Shown here piece by piece: positions 24,065 through 33,668 of a stretch of DNA of 43,667 nt. Made by a program: the position numbers and the translations under genes. Numbering within the stretch: position 1 is the first letter of the stretch; each line of letters starts with the position of its first letter. This DNA comes from Ignavibacteria bacterium RIFOXYB12_FULL_35_14. Its GTDB lineage: Bacteria > Bacteroidota > Ignavibacteria > Ignavibacteriales > Ignavibacteriaceae. The notes beneath the pieces were generated by a model. The model was not told where the DNA came from and did not search any database. It saw only the letters and a list, made by a program, of their open reading frames with translations. The stretch is taken from positions 1-43,667 of the forward strand of contig MHAR01000009.1 in assembly GCA_001803045.1 (NCBI GenBank). The letters run 5' to 3'.

Positions 24065-25312
24065 ATGAATGTTGACATTGTTGAATCCTTCTCTCAAATG
24101 GTTAGAGAGAAAGGAATTGACAAAGACGTTTTAGGCGGAATCATCGAGGAAATTTTCGGTATGCTTGTAAGAAAAAAGTACGGCGAGGAAGCTAAGTTTG
24201 ATGTTGTTGTGAATATGGATAAAGGCGACATCGAAATATTTCTTGAGCGCGAAATAGTCGATCAGGTTGAAAATCCAAACCTTCAGATCAGCATTGATGA
24301 GGTGAACAGAAAAGGTAATTCTGATGAGCTTGAGGTGGGCGAAGATTTTGTTGAAAAGCTTCCGCTAGCTTCTTTCGGAAGAAGACTGATCATTCTGGCA
24401 AAGCAAAGCTTAAATCAAAAAATAAGAGATATAGAAAAAGATATTATTTACAACGAATACCAGGAACTCCTTGGTGAAATTGTTGTAGGTGATATTTACC
24501 AGATTAGAAAGAGCGATATTCTTGTTAATCATAATAAAAACGAGCTTCTGCTTCCAAGAAACGAACAAATTCCGTATGAAAAATATAAAAAGGGCGAGAC
24601 GGTAAGAGCAATTGTTAAGGAAGTTAGAAAAGGTAACAGCGGCCCGCAGATAATTATTTCGAGATCTGATAATCTTTTCTTAAGAAGATTGTTTGAGATT
24701 GAAATTCCGGAAATTTATGACGGTATTATCGAAATAAAATCAATAGCTCGTGAGCCCGGTGAACGTGCTAAAATTGCAGTTGAATCTCAGGATAAAAGAA
24801 TTGATGCCGTTGGTGCTTGCGTTGGAATGAAGGGCGTAAGAATTCATGCAATAGTGCGCGAGTTAAATAATGAGAATATAGATGTGGTTAATTATTCTGA
24901 AGATCCCACTGTTTTTATTCAAAGATCATTAGCTCCTGCTAAATTAAAAAGCATTCAGGTTGATCCTATTGCAAAAAAAGCAGTGGTAAATGCTGATAGC
25001 GATCAAGTATCAATGATTGTTGGAAGAAATGGCGTGAACATAAGATTAGCAATGAAATTAACCAGCTACGATATCGAAATTATTCGTGAAGAAAAGCCAT
25101 TTGAAGAATATGAAGAAGATATTGAGCTGATTGATATTAAAGAAGAGCTTGGTGCTGAAATTTACGAGCTTTTAATTAATCACCGTTATGATACCGCGCT
25201 TGAAGTGCTTACTGCGGGACCGGAAAAGCTTAAAGAAATTGAAGGACTCGATGAACAAAAAGTCAATGAGATTATCGAGATAATCAAGTCTCAGTTTGAA
25301 GAGGAAGAATAG
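24065..25312 (+). CDS. nusA: Transcription elongation/termination factor NusA
   Basis: This 415-residue protein has the N-terminal polymerase-binding domain (1-125, SFSQMVREKGIDKDVLGGII). An S1 domain follows (about 140-205, GEIVVGDIYQIRKSDILV). Two KH domains come next (about 235-360: REPGERAKIAVESQD, GACVGMKGVRIHAIVRELNN, IVGRNGVNIRLAMKLTSYDI). A short helix-hairpin-helix tail (LTAGPEKLKEIEGLDEQKVN) stands where E. coli NusA has acidic repeats. NusA binds RNA polymerase and nascent RNA to control pausing, termination and antitermination. In E. coli it also feeds back on its own operon, which is relevant to the leader hairpin before rimP. A strong GGAGGAG lies 7 bases before the ATG. Confidence 0.97.
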   Translation: MNVDIVESFSQMVREKGIDKDVLGGIIEEIFGMLVRKKYGEEAKFDVVVNMDKGDIEIFLEREIVDQVENPNLQISIDEVNRKGNSDELEVGEDFVEKLPLASFGRRLIILAKQSLNQKIRDIEKDIIYNEYQELLGEIVVGDIYQIRKSDILVNHNKNELLLPRNEQIPYEKYKKGETVRAIVKEVRKGNSGPQIIISRSDNLFLRRLFEIEIPEIYDGIIEIKSIAREPGERAKIAVESQDKRIDAVGACVGMKGVRIHAIVRELNNENIDVVNYSEDPTVFIQRSLAPAKLKSIQVDPIAKKAVVNADSDQVSMIVGRNGVNIRLAMKLTSYDIEIIREEKPFEEYEEDIELIDIKEELGAEIYELLINHRYDTALEVLTAGPEKLKEIEGLDEQKVNEIIEIIKSQFEEEE

Positions 25313-25332
25313 TTTAATAAGGCTGCTCAAAT

Positions 25333-27939
25333 ATGTCCGATACAAAAAGTAAAAAAATACGAGTATATAAATTAGCTTCCGAGTACAATCTCGCTGCTGA
25401 AACCATTGTCGAATTTCTTCAAAAGAAGGGACACGATGTTAAGACACATATGTCTATGCTTAGCGATGACATGATTACAGAAGTGAATGAGCACTTCAAA
25501 AAAGATATCGAAAAAGCAGAGAAACATTACAAGAAAATAGCGGAGTTTAATAAAAAGCGCTCGGATAAAGTCGAAGGAGAACCAACCAAAACTAAAAAAG
25601 CTCCTGAAGTTGAACCTGAAGTAGAAATTCGGGAAGTTATCGCTGAGGAAATTCAAGCAAAAATTGGCGAAGTTGAAGCTAAAGACAAACCAGAAGCAAT
25701 TACCGATGTTCCTGTTGCAGAGGTTATTCTTGAGCAAATTGCTGAAAAAGAAATTGGGAAAGAGCACATTGCTGAAGAATCGTTAAAAACGAGCCACATC
25801 CCTGAAAGACGCGTGAAGGGATTAAAGGTAGTTGGTAAAATGGATTTGGGTGAAGCTATAAAAATAGTTGACAAACAAGCCCCTCCATCTGATGGTGAAG
25901 GTAAAGATAAAACTCAGCCAGCTGGAGAAGTGATAAAGAAAAAGAAAAAGCCAAAAGCACGTAAGAAACTCTCTGATGCCCCTGTTGAAGAAATTCCCGA
26001 ATCAAAGAAAAGAAAAAGAGTTAAGCGTTTTGAGATTGATCAAAAAGAAGTTAAAGATGCAATTAGAAAAACCTTGCTTAGCATGGATGATACTGTTACC
26101 TCTGCTCGTGCAAGCTCGAGAAAAAGAAAAAAGAAAGAGCGCGAGGAAGCCGAAGAAAGACGAGTTGAGGAAAAAGAGAAAGATAAAAGTAAGTTAACTG
26201 TAACAGAATTTATTGCGGTGAACGAGCTTGCTAATTTGATGGGAGTTCAGATTAGTGAAGTAATTGCAAAGTGCATTGGGCTCGGTCTGATGGTTTCTAT
26301 TAATCAAAGATTAGATGTTGAAACAATTACACTTGTCGCGGATGAATTCGGATTTCAAGTTGAGTTCGAAAAAGAGTATACATCTGAAGCTCTTGAAGAT
26401 ACCGAGGACTTTGAGAATGAACTTAAGCCAAGACCGCCGGTTGTAACAATTATGGGGCATGTTGATCATGGTAAAACATCACTTCTCGATTACATAAGAA
26501 GAACAAATGTAGTTGCCGGTGAATCAGGCGGAATTACCCAGCACATCGGTGCCTATAAGGTTGATGTTGGTAATGGAAAGTATATTGCATTTCTTGATAC
26601 ACCGGGCCACGAAGCATTTACTGCAATGAGAGCCCGCGGAGCACAGGTAACTGATATAGTTGTACTTATTGTTGCAGCTGATGATGCCGTTATGCCTCAA
26701 ACTGTTGAAGCAATCAACCATGCACAGGCGGCACGGGTTCCAATAGTAATTGCTATTAATAAAGTTGATAAACCTGGGGCAAACATCGATAAAATTAAAC
26801 AGCAACTTGCTGACCGGAATGTACTTGTTGAAGAATGGGGTGGAAAATATCAGTGCATTGAAATTTCAGCAAAAACTGGTTTGAATGTTGCAAATCTACT
26901 TGATTTGATATTACTTGAAGCCGATGTTTTAGATTTAAAAGCAAATCCCGATAGACTTGCACGAGGCGCAGTTGTAGAAACCGAATTAGACAAAGGAAGA
27001 GGAATTACCGGAACTATATTGGTACAAAAGGGAACTCTTAGAATTGGTGATCCTTTTGTTGCCGGAATTTATTTCGGTAAAGTTAGGGCGATGTTTGGTG
27101 AGAGAGGTAATAAATTATTTGAGGCAACACCATCTACACCGGTACAGGTTTTAGGTTTTGAGGGTGCTCCACAAGCAGGCGATACATTTGTTGTTGTAGA
27201 AACCGAAAGAGAAGCGCGGGATATTAGCTTGAAACGCCAGCAGCTAAGACGTGAGCAGGATCAAAAGCAAATTCATCATATCACGCTTGATGAAATAGCA
27301 AAACAAATTAGCATTGGCGGTGTTAAAGAGCTTGCCCTTATCGTTAAAGGCGATGTTGATGGTTCCGTTGAAGCTTTGTCAGATTCATTAATGAAACTAA
27401 CAAATGAAGAGGTTGTCGTAAGAGTAATTCATAAAGGTGTTGGCGGAATATCGGAAAGTGATGTTCTGTTAGCTTCGGCATCAGCTGCAATTATTATTGG
27501 TTTTCATGTCAGACCAAATCTTAACGCAAGAAAGCTTGCCGAAACAAATAAAGTTGATATAAGATTATATAACATCATTTATGATGCTATAAATGAAGTT
27601 AAATCTGCATTGGAAGGATTGCTTTCACCTGTACTTTCAGAAGAGATTACTTCAACTGTAGAAGTGAGGGACACTTTCAAAGTTCCGAAGTATGGAACAG
27701 TTGCCGGCGGTTATGTTCAGGAAGGGAAAATTGCAAGAAACAACAAAATTCGTTTAATCCGTGATGGTATTATTATTCACGAAGGCGATATAACTTCATT
27801 AAAAAGATTTAAAGATGATGTTAGGGAAGTTGATGCAGGATATGAATGCGGAATTAGTCTTGCTAATTATAATGATGTTAAAGTTGGTGACATAATCGAG
27901 GGCTTCAGAATTGTTGAAACCAAGAAAAAGCTGTCTTAG
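25333..27939 (+). CDS. infB: Translation initiation factor IF-2
   Basis: This 868-residue GTPase brings initiator tRNA to the 30S subunit. It has an IF2_N domain at the start ([20 protein letters not shown]). A long low-complexity linker rich in Lys, Glu and Pro (about 75-280) is followed by a second IF2_N-like unit ([20 protein letters not shown]). The G domain has G1 GHVDHGKT at 375-382, G3 DTPGH at 422-426 and G4 NKVD at 476-479. Domains II, III and the tRNA-binding C-terminal domain follow. The length is ordinary for the phylum. It lies 20 bases after nusA, and a 98-base gap precedes rbfA. Confidence 0.98.
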   Translation: MSDTKSKKIRVYKLASEYNLAAETIVEFLQKKGHDVKTHMSMLSDDMITEVNEHFKKDIEKAEKHYKKIAEFNKKRSDKVEGEPTKTKKAPEVEPEVEIREVIAEEIQAKIGEVEAKDKPEAITDVPVAEVILEQIAEKEIGKEHIAEESLKTSHIPERRVKGLKVVGKMDLGEAIKIVDKQAPPSDGEGKDKTQPAGEVIKKKKKPKARKKLSDAPVEEIPESKKRKRVKRFEIDQKEVKDAIRKTLLSMDDTVTSARASSRKRKKKEREEAEERRVEEKEKDKSKLTVTEFIAVNELANLMGVQISEVIAKCIGLGLMVSINQRLDVETITLVADEFGFQVEFEKEYTSEALEDTEDFENELKPRPPVVTIMGHVDHGKTSLLDYIRRTNVVAGESGGITQHIGAYKVDVGNGKYIAFLDTPGHEAFTAMRARGAQVTDIVVLIVAADDAVMPQTVEAINHAQAARVPIVIAINKVDKPGANIDKIKQQLADRNVLVEEWGGKYQCIEISAKTGLNVANLLDLILLEADVLDLKANPDRLARGAVVETELDKGRGITGTILVQKGTLRIGDPFVAGIYFGKVRAMFGERGNKLFEATPSTPVQVLGFEGAPQAGDTFVVVETEREARDISLKRQQLRREQDQKQIHHITLDEIAKQISIGGVKELALIVKGDVDGSVEALSDSLMKLTNEEVVVRVIHKGVGGISESDVLLASASAAIIIGFHVRPNLNARKLAETNKVDIRLYNIIYDAINEVKSALEGLLSPVLSEEITSTVEVRDTFKVPKYGTVAGGYVQEGKIARNNKIRLIRDGIIIHEGDITSLKRFKDDVREVDAGYECGISLANYNDVKVGDIIEGFRIVETKKKLS

Positions 27940-28037
27940 ATTTTATTAGATGAAAATTTGAAACTCGATAGGCCGTTATTTTGATTATAATTAGTTCATT
28001 ACCTTTTATATGCTATGATAGTTATGGAGATTGAACG

Positions 28038-28397
28038 ATGTCATATAGAATTGATAAAATAGAAAATCTCATTAAAGAAGAAATTAGTCTCATCTTTCTC
28101 TTAAAGCTTCAAAATTTAGGATCGAGTCTTATAACAATAACCAGTGTTCGTGTAAGTCCCGATCTCAAAATTGCCAAAATATATATATCGATTTTTGAAA
28201 AAGATAAAAGAGATGAAGTACTGGAAAGAATTAAATTTAAAACAAAGTTCATCCGCTCTGAACTTGCATCCCGACTTACGATAAAGTTCGTTCCGGAACT
28301 TAAATTTTTTCTTGATGATACACTCGATTATGTTGAGAAGATTGAAATTCTAATCAAAAAAATCCACGAGAATGATGATAAAAAAGGGAACGAATAA
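28038..28397 (+). CDS. rbfA: Ribosome-binding factor A
   Basis: This 119-residue KH-fold protein assists late 30S assembly and 16S 5'-end processing. IDKIENLIKEEISLIFLLKL at the start, ITSVRVSPDLKIAKIYISIF in the centre, and LTIKFVPELKFFLDDTLDYV near the end are the family blocks. It follows infB in the usual order. Its 3' end overlaps the assigned truB start by 26 bases, indicating coupled translation. A GGAG ribosome binding site lies about 10 bases before the ATG. Confidence 0.95.
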   Translation: MSYRIDKIENLIKEEISLIFLLKLQNLGSSLITITSVRVSPDLKIAKIYISIFEKDKRDEVLERIKFKTKFIRSELASRLTIKFVPELKFFLDDTLDYVEKIEILIKKIHENDDKKGNE

Positions 28398-29112
28398 TCT
28401 TTCCGACTGCGATTTTAATTCCGGGGAAATTATTATGATAGACAAACCCCTAAATTGGACGTCTTTTGATGTTGTAAGTAAAATTCGAAATGCTGTTGGT
28501 GTTAAAAAAGCTGGTCACGCCGGAACGCTTGACCCAATGGCGACAGGTTTGCTAATAATCTGTACAGGAAAGAAAACGAAAGAAATTTTGTTTTTTCAGG
28601 ATCTAAAAAAAACTTATACAGGCTCTATACTTCTTGGTAAGAAATCTAAGTCGATGGACCTGGAAACGGAATTAATTGGAGACGAAGACATTACTTCAAT
28701 TAAGAATGAAGATATTTATAATGTCCGCGAAAAGTTCGTCGGCGATATCTTGCAAGTTCCGCCAATGTATTCGGCGATTAAATTTAAAGGAAAATCGCTT
28801 TACAATATGGCGCGCAAAGGGAAAGCAATCGAACTTAAACCAAGAGAGGTTTCAGTTTTTAAGTTTGAGATACTGGAAATAAACAAGCCGTATGTAAATT
28901 TTGAAATAACTTGCTCAAAAGGAACATACATTCGTTCTATTGCAAATGATTTTGGTGAAGAACTTGGCTGCGGTGGAGTTCTTGGCGGGCTTCGAAGGAC
29001 CGCCATTGGCAATTATTCAGTAAACGATGCGCTAAGTATCGATGATTTTGTTTCACTTTCAAAAATGATGAAAGCTCAAAAGGAAAAAGAAGTATCGGAA
29101 GGTGTTCATTAA
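28372..29112 (+). CDS. truB: tRNA pseudouridine(55) synthase
   Basis: This 246-residue enzyme makes pseudouridine 55 in the T-loop of tRNAs. The catalytic Asp54 lies in HAGTLDPMATGLL. IDKPLNWTSFDVVSKIR precedes it and VGDILQVPPMYSAIKFKGKS follows. CSKGTYIRSIANDFGEELGC is the late conserved block. Two starts compete: ATG at 28372 (or the adjacent 28375), inside rbfA, and ATG at 28435, preceded by GGGGAAA. I kept the first because SGEIIMIDKP is conserved just upstream of the later Met in related proteins. The C-terminal PUA domain of the E. coli enzyme is absent, as in many short forms. Confidence 0.95.
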   Translation: MMIKKGTNNLSDCDFNSGEIIMIDKPLNWTSFDVVSKIRNAVGVKKAGHAGTLDPMATGLLIICTGKKTKEILFFQDLKKTYTGSILLGKKSKSMDLETELIGDEDITSIKNEDIYNVREKFVGDILQVPPMYSAIKFKGKSLYNMARKGKAIELKPREVSVFKFEILEINKPYVNFEITCSKGTYIRSIANDFGEELGCGGVLGGLRRTAIGNYSVNDALSIDDFVSLSKMMKAQKEKEVSEGVH

Positions 29113-29162
29113 TTTATTTTATGAGCAGTAAATTTTTTTAATGGAATTATGATGACGACCGA

Positions 29163-30119
29163 ATGAAAGTTTACCAGCATTTAAATGAAATAGAGCGTGA
29201 TCCCAATACGGTTTTAACAATTGGAACGTTTGATGGGATTCATCTTGGTCATCAAGAAATTTTAAAAAAGCTTTTTGAAAGAAGCCGCTTTCACAAAGGA
29301 CGAAGCTTTTTAATTACTTTTCATCCCCATCCGAGAAAGGTAATTTCAAAAGCAGATGGTTTGAAAATATTAAGTACACCGGAAGAAAAAGCCCTGGTAT
29401 TGGAAAAGATGGGTTTGGAAAACTTGTTTATAATTAATTTTACGAGAGAATTTTCGCGGCAATCTCCAATAGAATTTTTTAAAAAATATATTATTAGTAA
29501 AATTGGGTTAAAAGAAATTGTTATCGGACACGATCATAAATTTGGCAAAGGACGAGAAGGTACATCTGAAACTTTGAAAACGCTTGGTAAAGAGTTTAAT
29601 TTTGAAATTAGCCTGGTTGATGAGTATAAATTTTGTGGTGAAACAATCAGCAGCACAAAACTGCGCCATGCAATTATGGATGGCGATATAAAGCGAGCGA
29701 ATTCATTTCTGGGCAGAGAATATACTTTTTCGGGCACAGTAATTTCCGGTGATAAGAGAGGAAGACTTCTCGGTTATCCCACCGCAAACATTAAGCTTGA
29801 TGATAATGACAAGCTTCTTCCAGGCTTAGGAATTTATGCTGCTGAAGTGATTATTGATAACCGGAAATTTGCGAGTCTTTTAAGCATTGGTAAAAGACCA
29901 ACATTTTATGATAATGGAGAAATAGTTCCCGAAGTTTATATTTACAACTTTAATAAAAACATTTACAACAAGAAAATCACAGTGAATGTTTTAGAGAAAA
30001 TCAGAAAAGAAGAAAAATTTTCTTCTCCTGAGGAATTGATAAATCAGATGAACAAGGATAGAGAAGCAGGAATAAAAATTTTTAATGAGATCAATACCTC
30101 AAAAAAATCAGCTCAGTAA
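29163..30119 (+). CDS. ribF: Bifunctional riboflavin kinase/FAD synthetase
   Basis: This 318-residue enzyme converts riboflavin to FMN and then FAD. The N-terminal FAD synthetase domain has the nucleotidyltransferase signature GTFDGIHLGH (21-30), ITFHPHPRKV, and GHDHKFGKGREGT. The C-terminal flavokinase domain has SGDKRGRLLGYPTANIKLDD, a GIYAAEV strand and a FYDNGEIVPEVYIYNF segment, where the usual pattern is a threonine- or asparagine-rich loop and E-x-x. In most relatives ribF is followed directly by rpsO. Here an AT-rich lipoprotein gene lies between, 19 bases after this stop. Confidence 0.97.
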   Translation: MKVYQHLNEIERDPNTVLTIGTFDGIHLGHQEILKKLFERSRFHKGRSFLITFHPHPRKVISKADGLKILSTPEEKALVLEKMGLENLFIINFTREFSRQSPIEFFKKYIISKIGLKEIVIGHDHKFGKGREGTSETLKTLGKEFNFEISLVDEYKFCGETISSTKLRHAIMDGDIKRANSFLGREYTFSGTVISGDKRGRLLGYPTANIKLDDNDKLLPGLGIYAAEVIIDNRKFASLLSIGKRPTFYDNGEIVPEVYIYNFNKNIYNKKITVNVLEKIRKEEKFSSPEELINQMNKDREAGIKIFNEINTSKKSAQ

Positions 30120-30138
30120 ATAATTAAGTTAAGCATCT

Positions 30139-30903
30139 ATGAGAAAAGGGAATATTAAAAATATTGTTTTAATGGTTACAATTATTACTATCATGATGAT
30201 AGGTTGCAAAGAGGTATCTGTCAGTTCCCCTGAGTCAAATTCAATACCCATTAATTTAAATCTGCAAATATTTGGTAAAAATAATTTACAACGAATTTAT
30301 TTAGAGACGATATCAAAAATAAATCTGCAAACTAACAAACCAGTTATAATTCCACCTGATTCAATAAAGGATGTTATTAAATTCCCTGACTCTTTATATA
30401 ATCAAGGTATTTTTATCTATTCAAGTATATCAGAAAGAAATGAAATTATAGGGGATACATTAAAAATATTTGAAGATGAAAAAGGATATAATTTATTTAA
30501 TATTATTAATAGCTACCCTTCGAATGGCGAATATCAATCTTATTGTACGTGGAAATATTTTGCTGATACCAATAAAATCTATGTTGGGGAGAAACCAAAT
30601 GCCAAATTATTATTCGAGATACCATTAAAACTAAATAATATTTATGCATCTCCATTTGATACTATAAAAATAATAGATACGGTACAATTAAAAATAAAGG
30701 CTGGAAATTTTAATACATACAAAATAGAACGAAATCAAACAATTAATGAAGATATGAAATATCAAGTATTTCAATATATAGTTCCTGATGTTGGAGTAGT
30801 ATTAGTAGAAGAAAAATTTATCTCAATTGAAATTGATAATGTGACCGGACAAAATGCAACAATTGTGCAATTTAGAAGAAGAGAATTAATAAGTTATAAT
30901 TAG
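30139..30903 (+). CDS. Orphan AT-rich lipoprotein
   Basis: I do not recognise this 254-residue protein. It starts with a lipoprotein signal (MRKGNIKNIVLMVTIITIMM, then IGC, lipid Cys23), then a predicted beta-rich region with no named motif. A central YQSYCTWKYFADTNKIYVGE and a terminal QYIVPDVGVVLVEEKFISIE resemble the general style of small secreted beta proteins in this phylum. Codon third positions are strikingly A/T-rich compared with ribF and pnp, and it splits the conserved ribF-rpsO neighbourhood. Both features suggest late insertion. It may be co-transcribed with ribF. A function cannot be proposed. Confidence 0.75.
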   Translation: MRKGNIKNIVLMVTIITIMMIGCKEVSVSSPESNSIPINLNLQIFGKNNLQRIYLETISKINLQTNKPVIIPPDSIKDVIKFPDSLYNQGIFIYSSISERNEIIGDTLKIFEDEKGYNLFNIINSYPSNGEYQSYCTWKYFADTNKIYVGEKPNAKLLFEIPLKLNNIYASPFDTIKIIDTVQLKIKAGNFNTYKIERNQTINEDMKYQVFQYIVPDVGVVLVEEKFISIEIDNVTGQNATIVQFRRRELISYN

Positions 30904-31021
30904 AATATTGTTTAGAGTGATTTTACAATTTAATTACAAGGCATTTAAATATTGTTAAATAATTTGTGAATTACTAAAAAATATAAATACGGCTAATAAC
31001 TAAAAAAGATTATAAATAAAT

Positions 31022-31045
31022 TAATCCCGGTTGATTCTGGGATTA
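31022..31045 (+). promoter_or_regulatory. Hairpin in the rpsO leader
   Basis: TAATCCC (31022-31028) pairs with GGGATTA (31039-31045), extended inward by a G-U and a G-C pair. It ends 31 bases before the rpsO ATG. S15 often represses its own mRNA through leader structures, so a regulatory role is plausible, but no known S15-binding motif is evident. The rest of 30904-31076 is very AT-rich spacer. Confidence 0.4.
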
Positions 31046-31076
31046 CATTGATAAATAAAAAATAGAAAGGTCAAAT

Positions 31077-31340
31077 ATGACTAAAGAAGAAAAGCTCCAA
31101 ATAGTAAAGAAATACGGAGCAAGCGAAAAAGATTCCGGTAAGGCTGAAGTGCAAATTGCACTTATAACAAAACGGATAAATGATTTAACCGATCATTTTA
31201 ATACACATAAAAAAGACCATCATTCAAGGCGCGGTTTAATGATGATGGTTGGCAAAAGAAGAAGATTGCTAGATTATCTTATAGATAAAGATATAGCGAG
31301 ATACAGAACAATTATTAAAGAGTTAAATATTAGAAAGTAA
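31077..31340 (+). CDS. rpsO: 30S ribosomal protein S15
   Basis: This 87-residue protein binds the central domain of 16S rRNA and starts assembly of the platform. The conserved [20 protein letters not shown]-type block is seen ([20 protein letters not shown]). [20 protein letters not shown], the rRNA-binding loop and helix, and LLDYL...[13 protein letters not shown] at the end are all present. An AAAGG ribosome binding site lies 7 bases upstream. It is followed after 12 bases by pnp, the classic rpsO-pnp pair. Confidence 0.98.
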   Translation: MTKEEKLQIVKKYGASEKDSGKAEVQIALITKRINDLTDHFNTHKKDHHSRRGLMMMVGKRRRLLDYLIDKDIARYRTIIKELNIRK

Positions 31341-31352
31341 AGGTTTATTATA

Positions 31353-33461
31353 ATGGTTACGAAACAAATTGAAATTGGCGGCAGATTATTCTCAATTGAA
31401 ACAGGAAGATTTGCTAAACAGGCAAACGGCTCAGCTATGGTTAGATACGGCGACACAATGGTTCTTGTTACTGCGGTTGTTTCACCTGAAGCAAAACCTA
31501 ATCAGGATTTTTTCCCGCTTCAAGTTGAATACCGCGAAAAAACTTCTGCTGCGGGGAAATTTCCTGGCGGATATATTAAAAGAGAAGGGCGTCCAAGCGA
31601 AAAAGAAATTCTTAGTGCAAGATTAATTGATCGCCCGATTCGTCCTCTTTTTCCAGGTGATTTTAAGAACGAAACTCAAGTAATTGCATTTGTACTTTCA
31701 CACGATGGTGAGAATGATGCTGATGTTCTTGCAGCCGTTGGTGCTTCTGCGGCTTTAACAATTTCGGATATTCCTTTCGAATGTCCAATGGGGGAAGTAA
31801 GAGTTGGAAGATTAAACGGTTCATTTATTGTTAATCCTACTTTTCAGCAGCTTAAGGATTGTGATATTGATCTGGTGGTTGGAGGAACTGCCGATTCTTT
31901 AATGATGGTTGAAGGAGAATCGAAACAAGTTAGTGAGAGCGAACTTCTTGAAGCACTAAAATTCGCACATGAAGAAATTAAAAAGATTGTTCAAATTCAG
32001 AATGAATTGAGAAGCGAAGTTGGAAAACCTAAAATGGTTATTCTTCAAAGTCCTGTTGACGAATCACTAAAGAAAGATGTTTATGACCTTGCTTATGATA
32101 AGCTGAAACAAATTGTTTATTCCATTCTTGCCAAAGAAGAAAGAAGCCAAAAGAATAATGACTTGACTTCCACGGTTAAAACTACACTAGCGGAAAAATA
32201 TCCCGAACAAGAAAAGGTAATTGACGAACTCCTTCACGACCTTGAAAAAGAATTTATGAGAGAGAGAATTCTTAAAGAAGGAATTCGGCTTGATGGCAGA
32301 AGCACAAAACAAATTCGCCCGATTACAATTGATTTAGGTATTCTTCCACGCACACATGGTTCGGTTCTATTTACACGCGGCGAAACTCAAAGTTTAACAT
32401 CTGTAACACTTGGAACAAAAAACGACGAACAAACAATTGATGGATTAGCTGAAGAGTACACAAAAAAGTTTATGCTTCATTATAACTTTCCCCCTTTTAG
32501 TGTTGGAGAAGTTGGCAGAATGACCGGCGTTGGAAGGCGTGAAATTGGACACGGGCATTTAGCCGAAAGAGCTTTAAAAGTTGTAGTTCCTGCTGAAGAA
32601 CAATTCCCCTATACTATGAGAGTTATATCTGATATTTTAGAATCAAACGGAAGTTCATCAATGGCAACTGTTTGCGCGGGTTCTTTATCTCTTATGGATG
32701 GGGGTGTACCAATTAAAAAAGCTGTCGCCGGAATTGCTATGGGGTTGGTAAAAGAAGGCGATCAGTATGCAATACTTTCTGATATTCTTGGCAACGAAGA
32801 TCATCTCGGTGATATGGATTTTAAGGTTGCGGGAACAGATGAAGGTATTACGGCATTCCAAATGGATATTAAAATACATGGCATATCTTTTGAAATAATG
32901 GAGAAAGCATTGCAGCAAGCAAAAGATGGACGGATGCATATTCTTAAAATAATGAACGATGCAATTGTTCAGCCTAGAGAATCTTTATCACAATTTGCCC
33001 CTAGACTTTTAACTATGAAAGTTGATACAGATCAGATTGGTTTGATAATCGGTCCCGGCGGAAAAACTATACAAGGGATGCAAAGACTTTTTGGCGTTGA
33101 AATTGCAATTGATGACACCGGCACAGTTAATATCGCTTCTCCGAATAAAGAGAATGCGGCTAAGTGTAAAGAATATATTAAGAAGATGACAGCTACTCCT
33201 GAAGTCGGTGAAATTTACGATGGAATTATAACAAAGATTATGGACTTCGGGGCTTTTGTTGAAATACTTCCCGGTAAGGAAGGTCTCCTTCACATCTCTC
33301 AAATAGATAATAAGAGAGTAAATAAAGTAACTGATTATTTTAAAGAAGGTGACAAAGTGACTGTAAAGCTTCTTAAAGTTGAAAATGGTAAATTTTCTCT
33401 TAGCAGAAAAGAGCTATTAAAAGAAACCAGTAGCGGAAACAAAACGGAAGCGGTTTCCTAG
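31353..33461 (+). CDS. pnp: Polyribonucleotide nucleotidyltransferase (PNPase)
   Basis: This 702-residue phosphorolytic 3'-5' exoribonuclease trims and tails RNA. Two RNase PH domains flank a helical linker. The first has [20 protein letters not shown] and [10 protein letters not shown]. The second, catalytic one shows [36 protein letters not shown] and [13 protein letters not shown], with acidic residues for the metal. A KH domain follows near 560 ([14 protein letters not shown]), then an S1 domain ([20 protein letters not shown]). The trimer works in RNA decay, often with RNase E/G, whose gene comes next. Domain content and length are normal. Confidence 0.98.
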   Translation: MVTKQIEIGGRLFSIETGRFAKQANGSAMVRYGDTMVLVTAVVSPEAKPNQDFFPLQVEYREKTSAAGKFPGGYIKREGRPSEKEILSARLIDRPIRPLFPGDFKNETQVIAFVLSHDGENDADVLAAVGASAALTISDIPFECPMGEVRVGRLNGSFIVNPTFQQLKDCDIDLVVGGTADSLMMVEGESKQVSESELLEALKFAHEEIKKIVQIQNELRSEVGKPKMVILQSPVDESLKKDVYDLAYDKLKQIVYSILAKEERSQKNNDLTSTVKTTLAEKYPEQEKVIDELLHDLEKEFMRERILKEGIRLDGRSTKQIRPITIDLGILPRTHGSVLFTRGETQSLTSVTLGTKNDEQTIDGLAEEYTKKFMLHYNFPPFSVGEVGRMTGVGRREIGHGHLAERALKVVVPAEEQFPYTMRVISDILESNGSSSMATVCAGSLSLMDGGVPIKKAVAGIAMGLVKEGDQYAILSDILGNEDHLGDMDFKVAGTDEGITAFQMDIKIHGISFEIMEKALQQAKDGRMHILKIMNDAIVQPRESLSQFAPRLLTMKVDTDQIGLIIGPGGKTIQGMQRLFGVEIAIDDTGTVNIASPNKENAAKCKEYIKKMTATPEVGEIYDGIITKIMDFGAFVEILPGKEGLLHISQIDNKRVNKVTDYFKEGDKVTVKLLKVENGKFSLSRKELLKETSSGNKTEAVS

Positions 33462-33668
33462 CAAACAATTTTTATTAAATGTTTTTGCAAAAATTAATTT
33501 AAACAGGTTCAAGCTTGGTATTTAAAGAACTAAATCTTTGGTTGATTTTGTGGCTGATTATTTTATCCAAGATCGGAGAAACAAAACAGATTAATCCAGG
33601 CTTGAATCATTCATTAACAAAATTTTATTTAATGAAATATATTATTTCATTTAAAGAGTTTTTCCTTT
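33462..33668 (+). promoter_or_regulatory. Structured leader of rng
   Basis: In this 207-base gap GGTTCAAGCTTGG (33506-33518) can pair along its entire length with CCAGGCTTGAATC (33596-33608), using two G-U pairs, which closes a 77-base loop. A second hairpin, AATGAAAT (33631-33638) with ATTTCATT (33644-33651), lies 17 bases before the rng ATG. The short reading frames across this region overlap rng and show no coding signature. Confidence 0.5.

Noticed and set aside
24065-25312. Truncated nusA
   Set aside because: The absence of E. coli acidic repeats is normal outside Proteobacteria. The polymerase-binding, S1 and both KH domains are complete.
25372-25767. Antisense protein opposite infB
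   Set aside because: It mirrors the Lys/Glu-rich linker, giving a Phe/Leu/Asn-rich artefact with no ribosome binding site.
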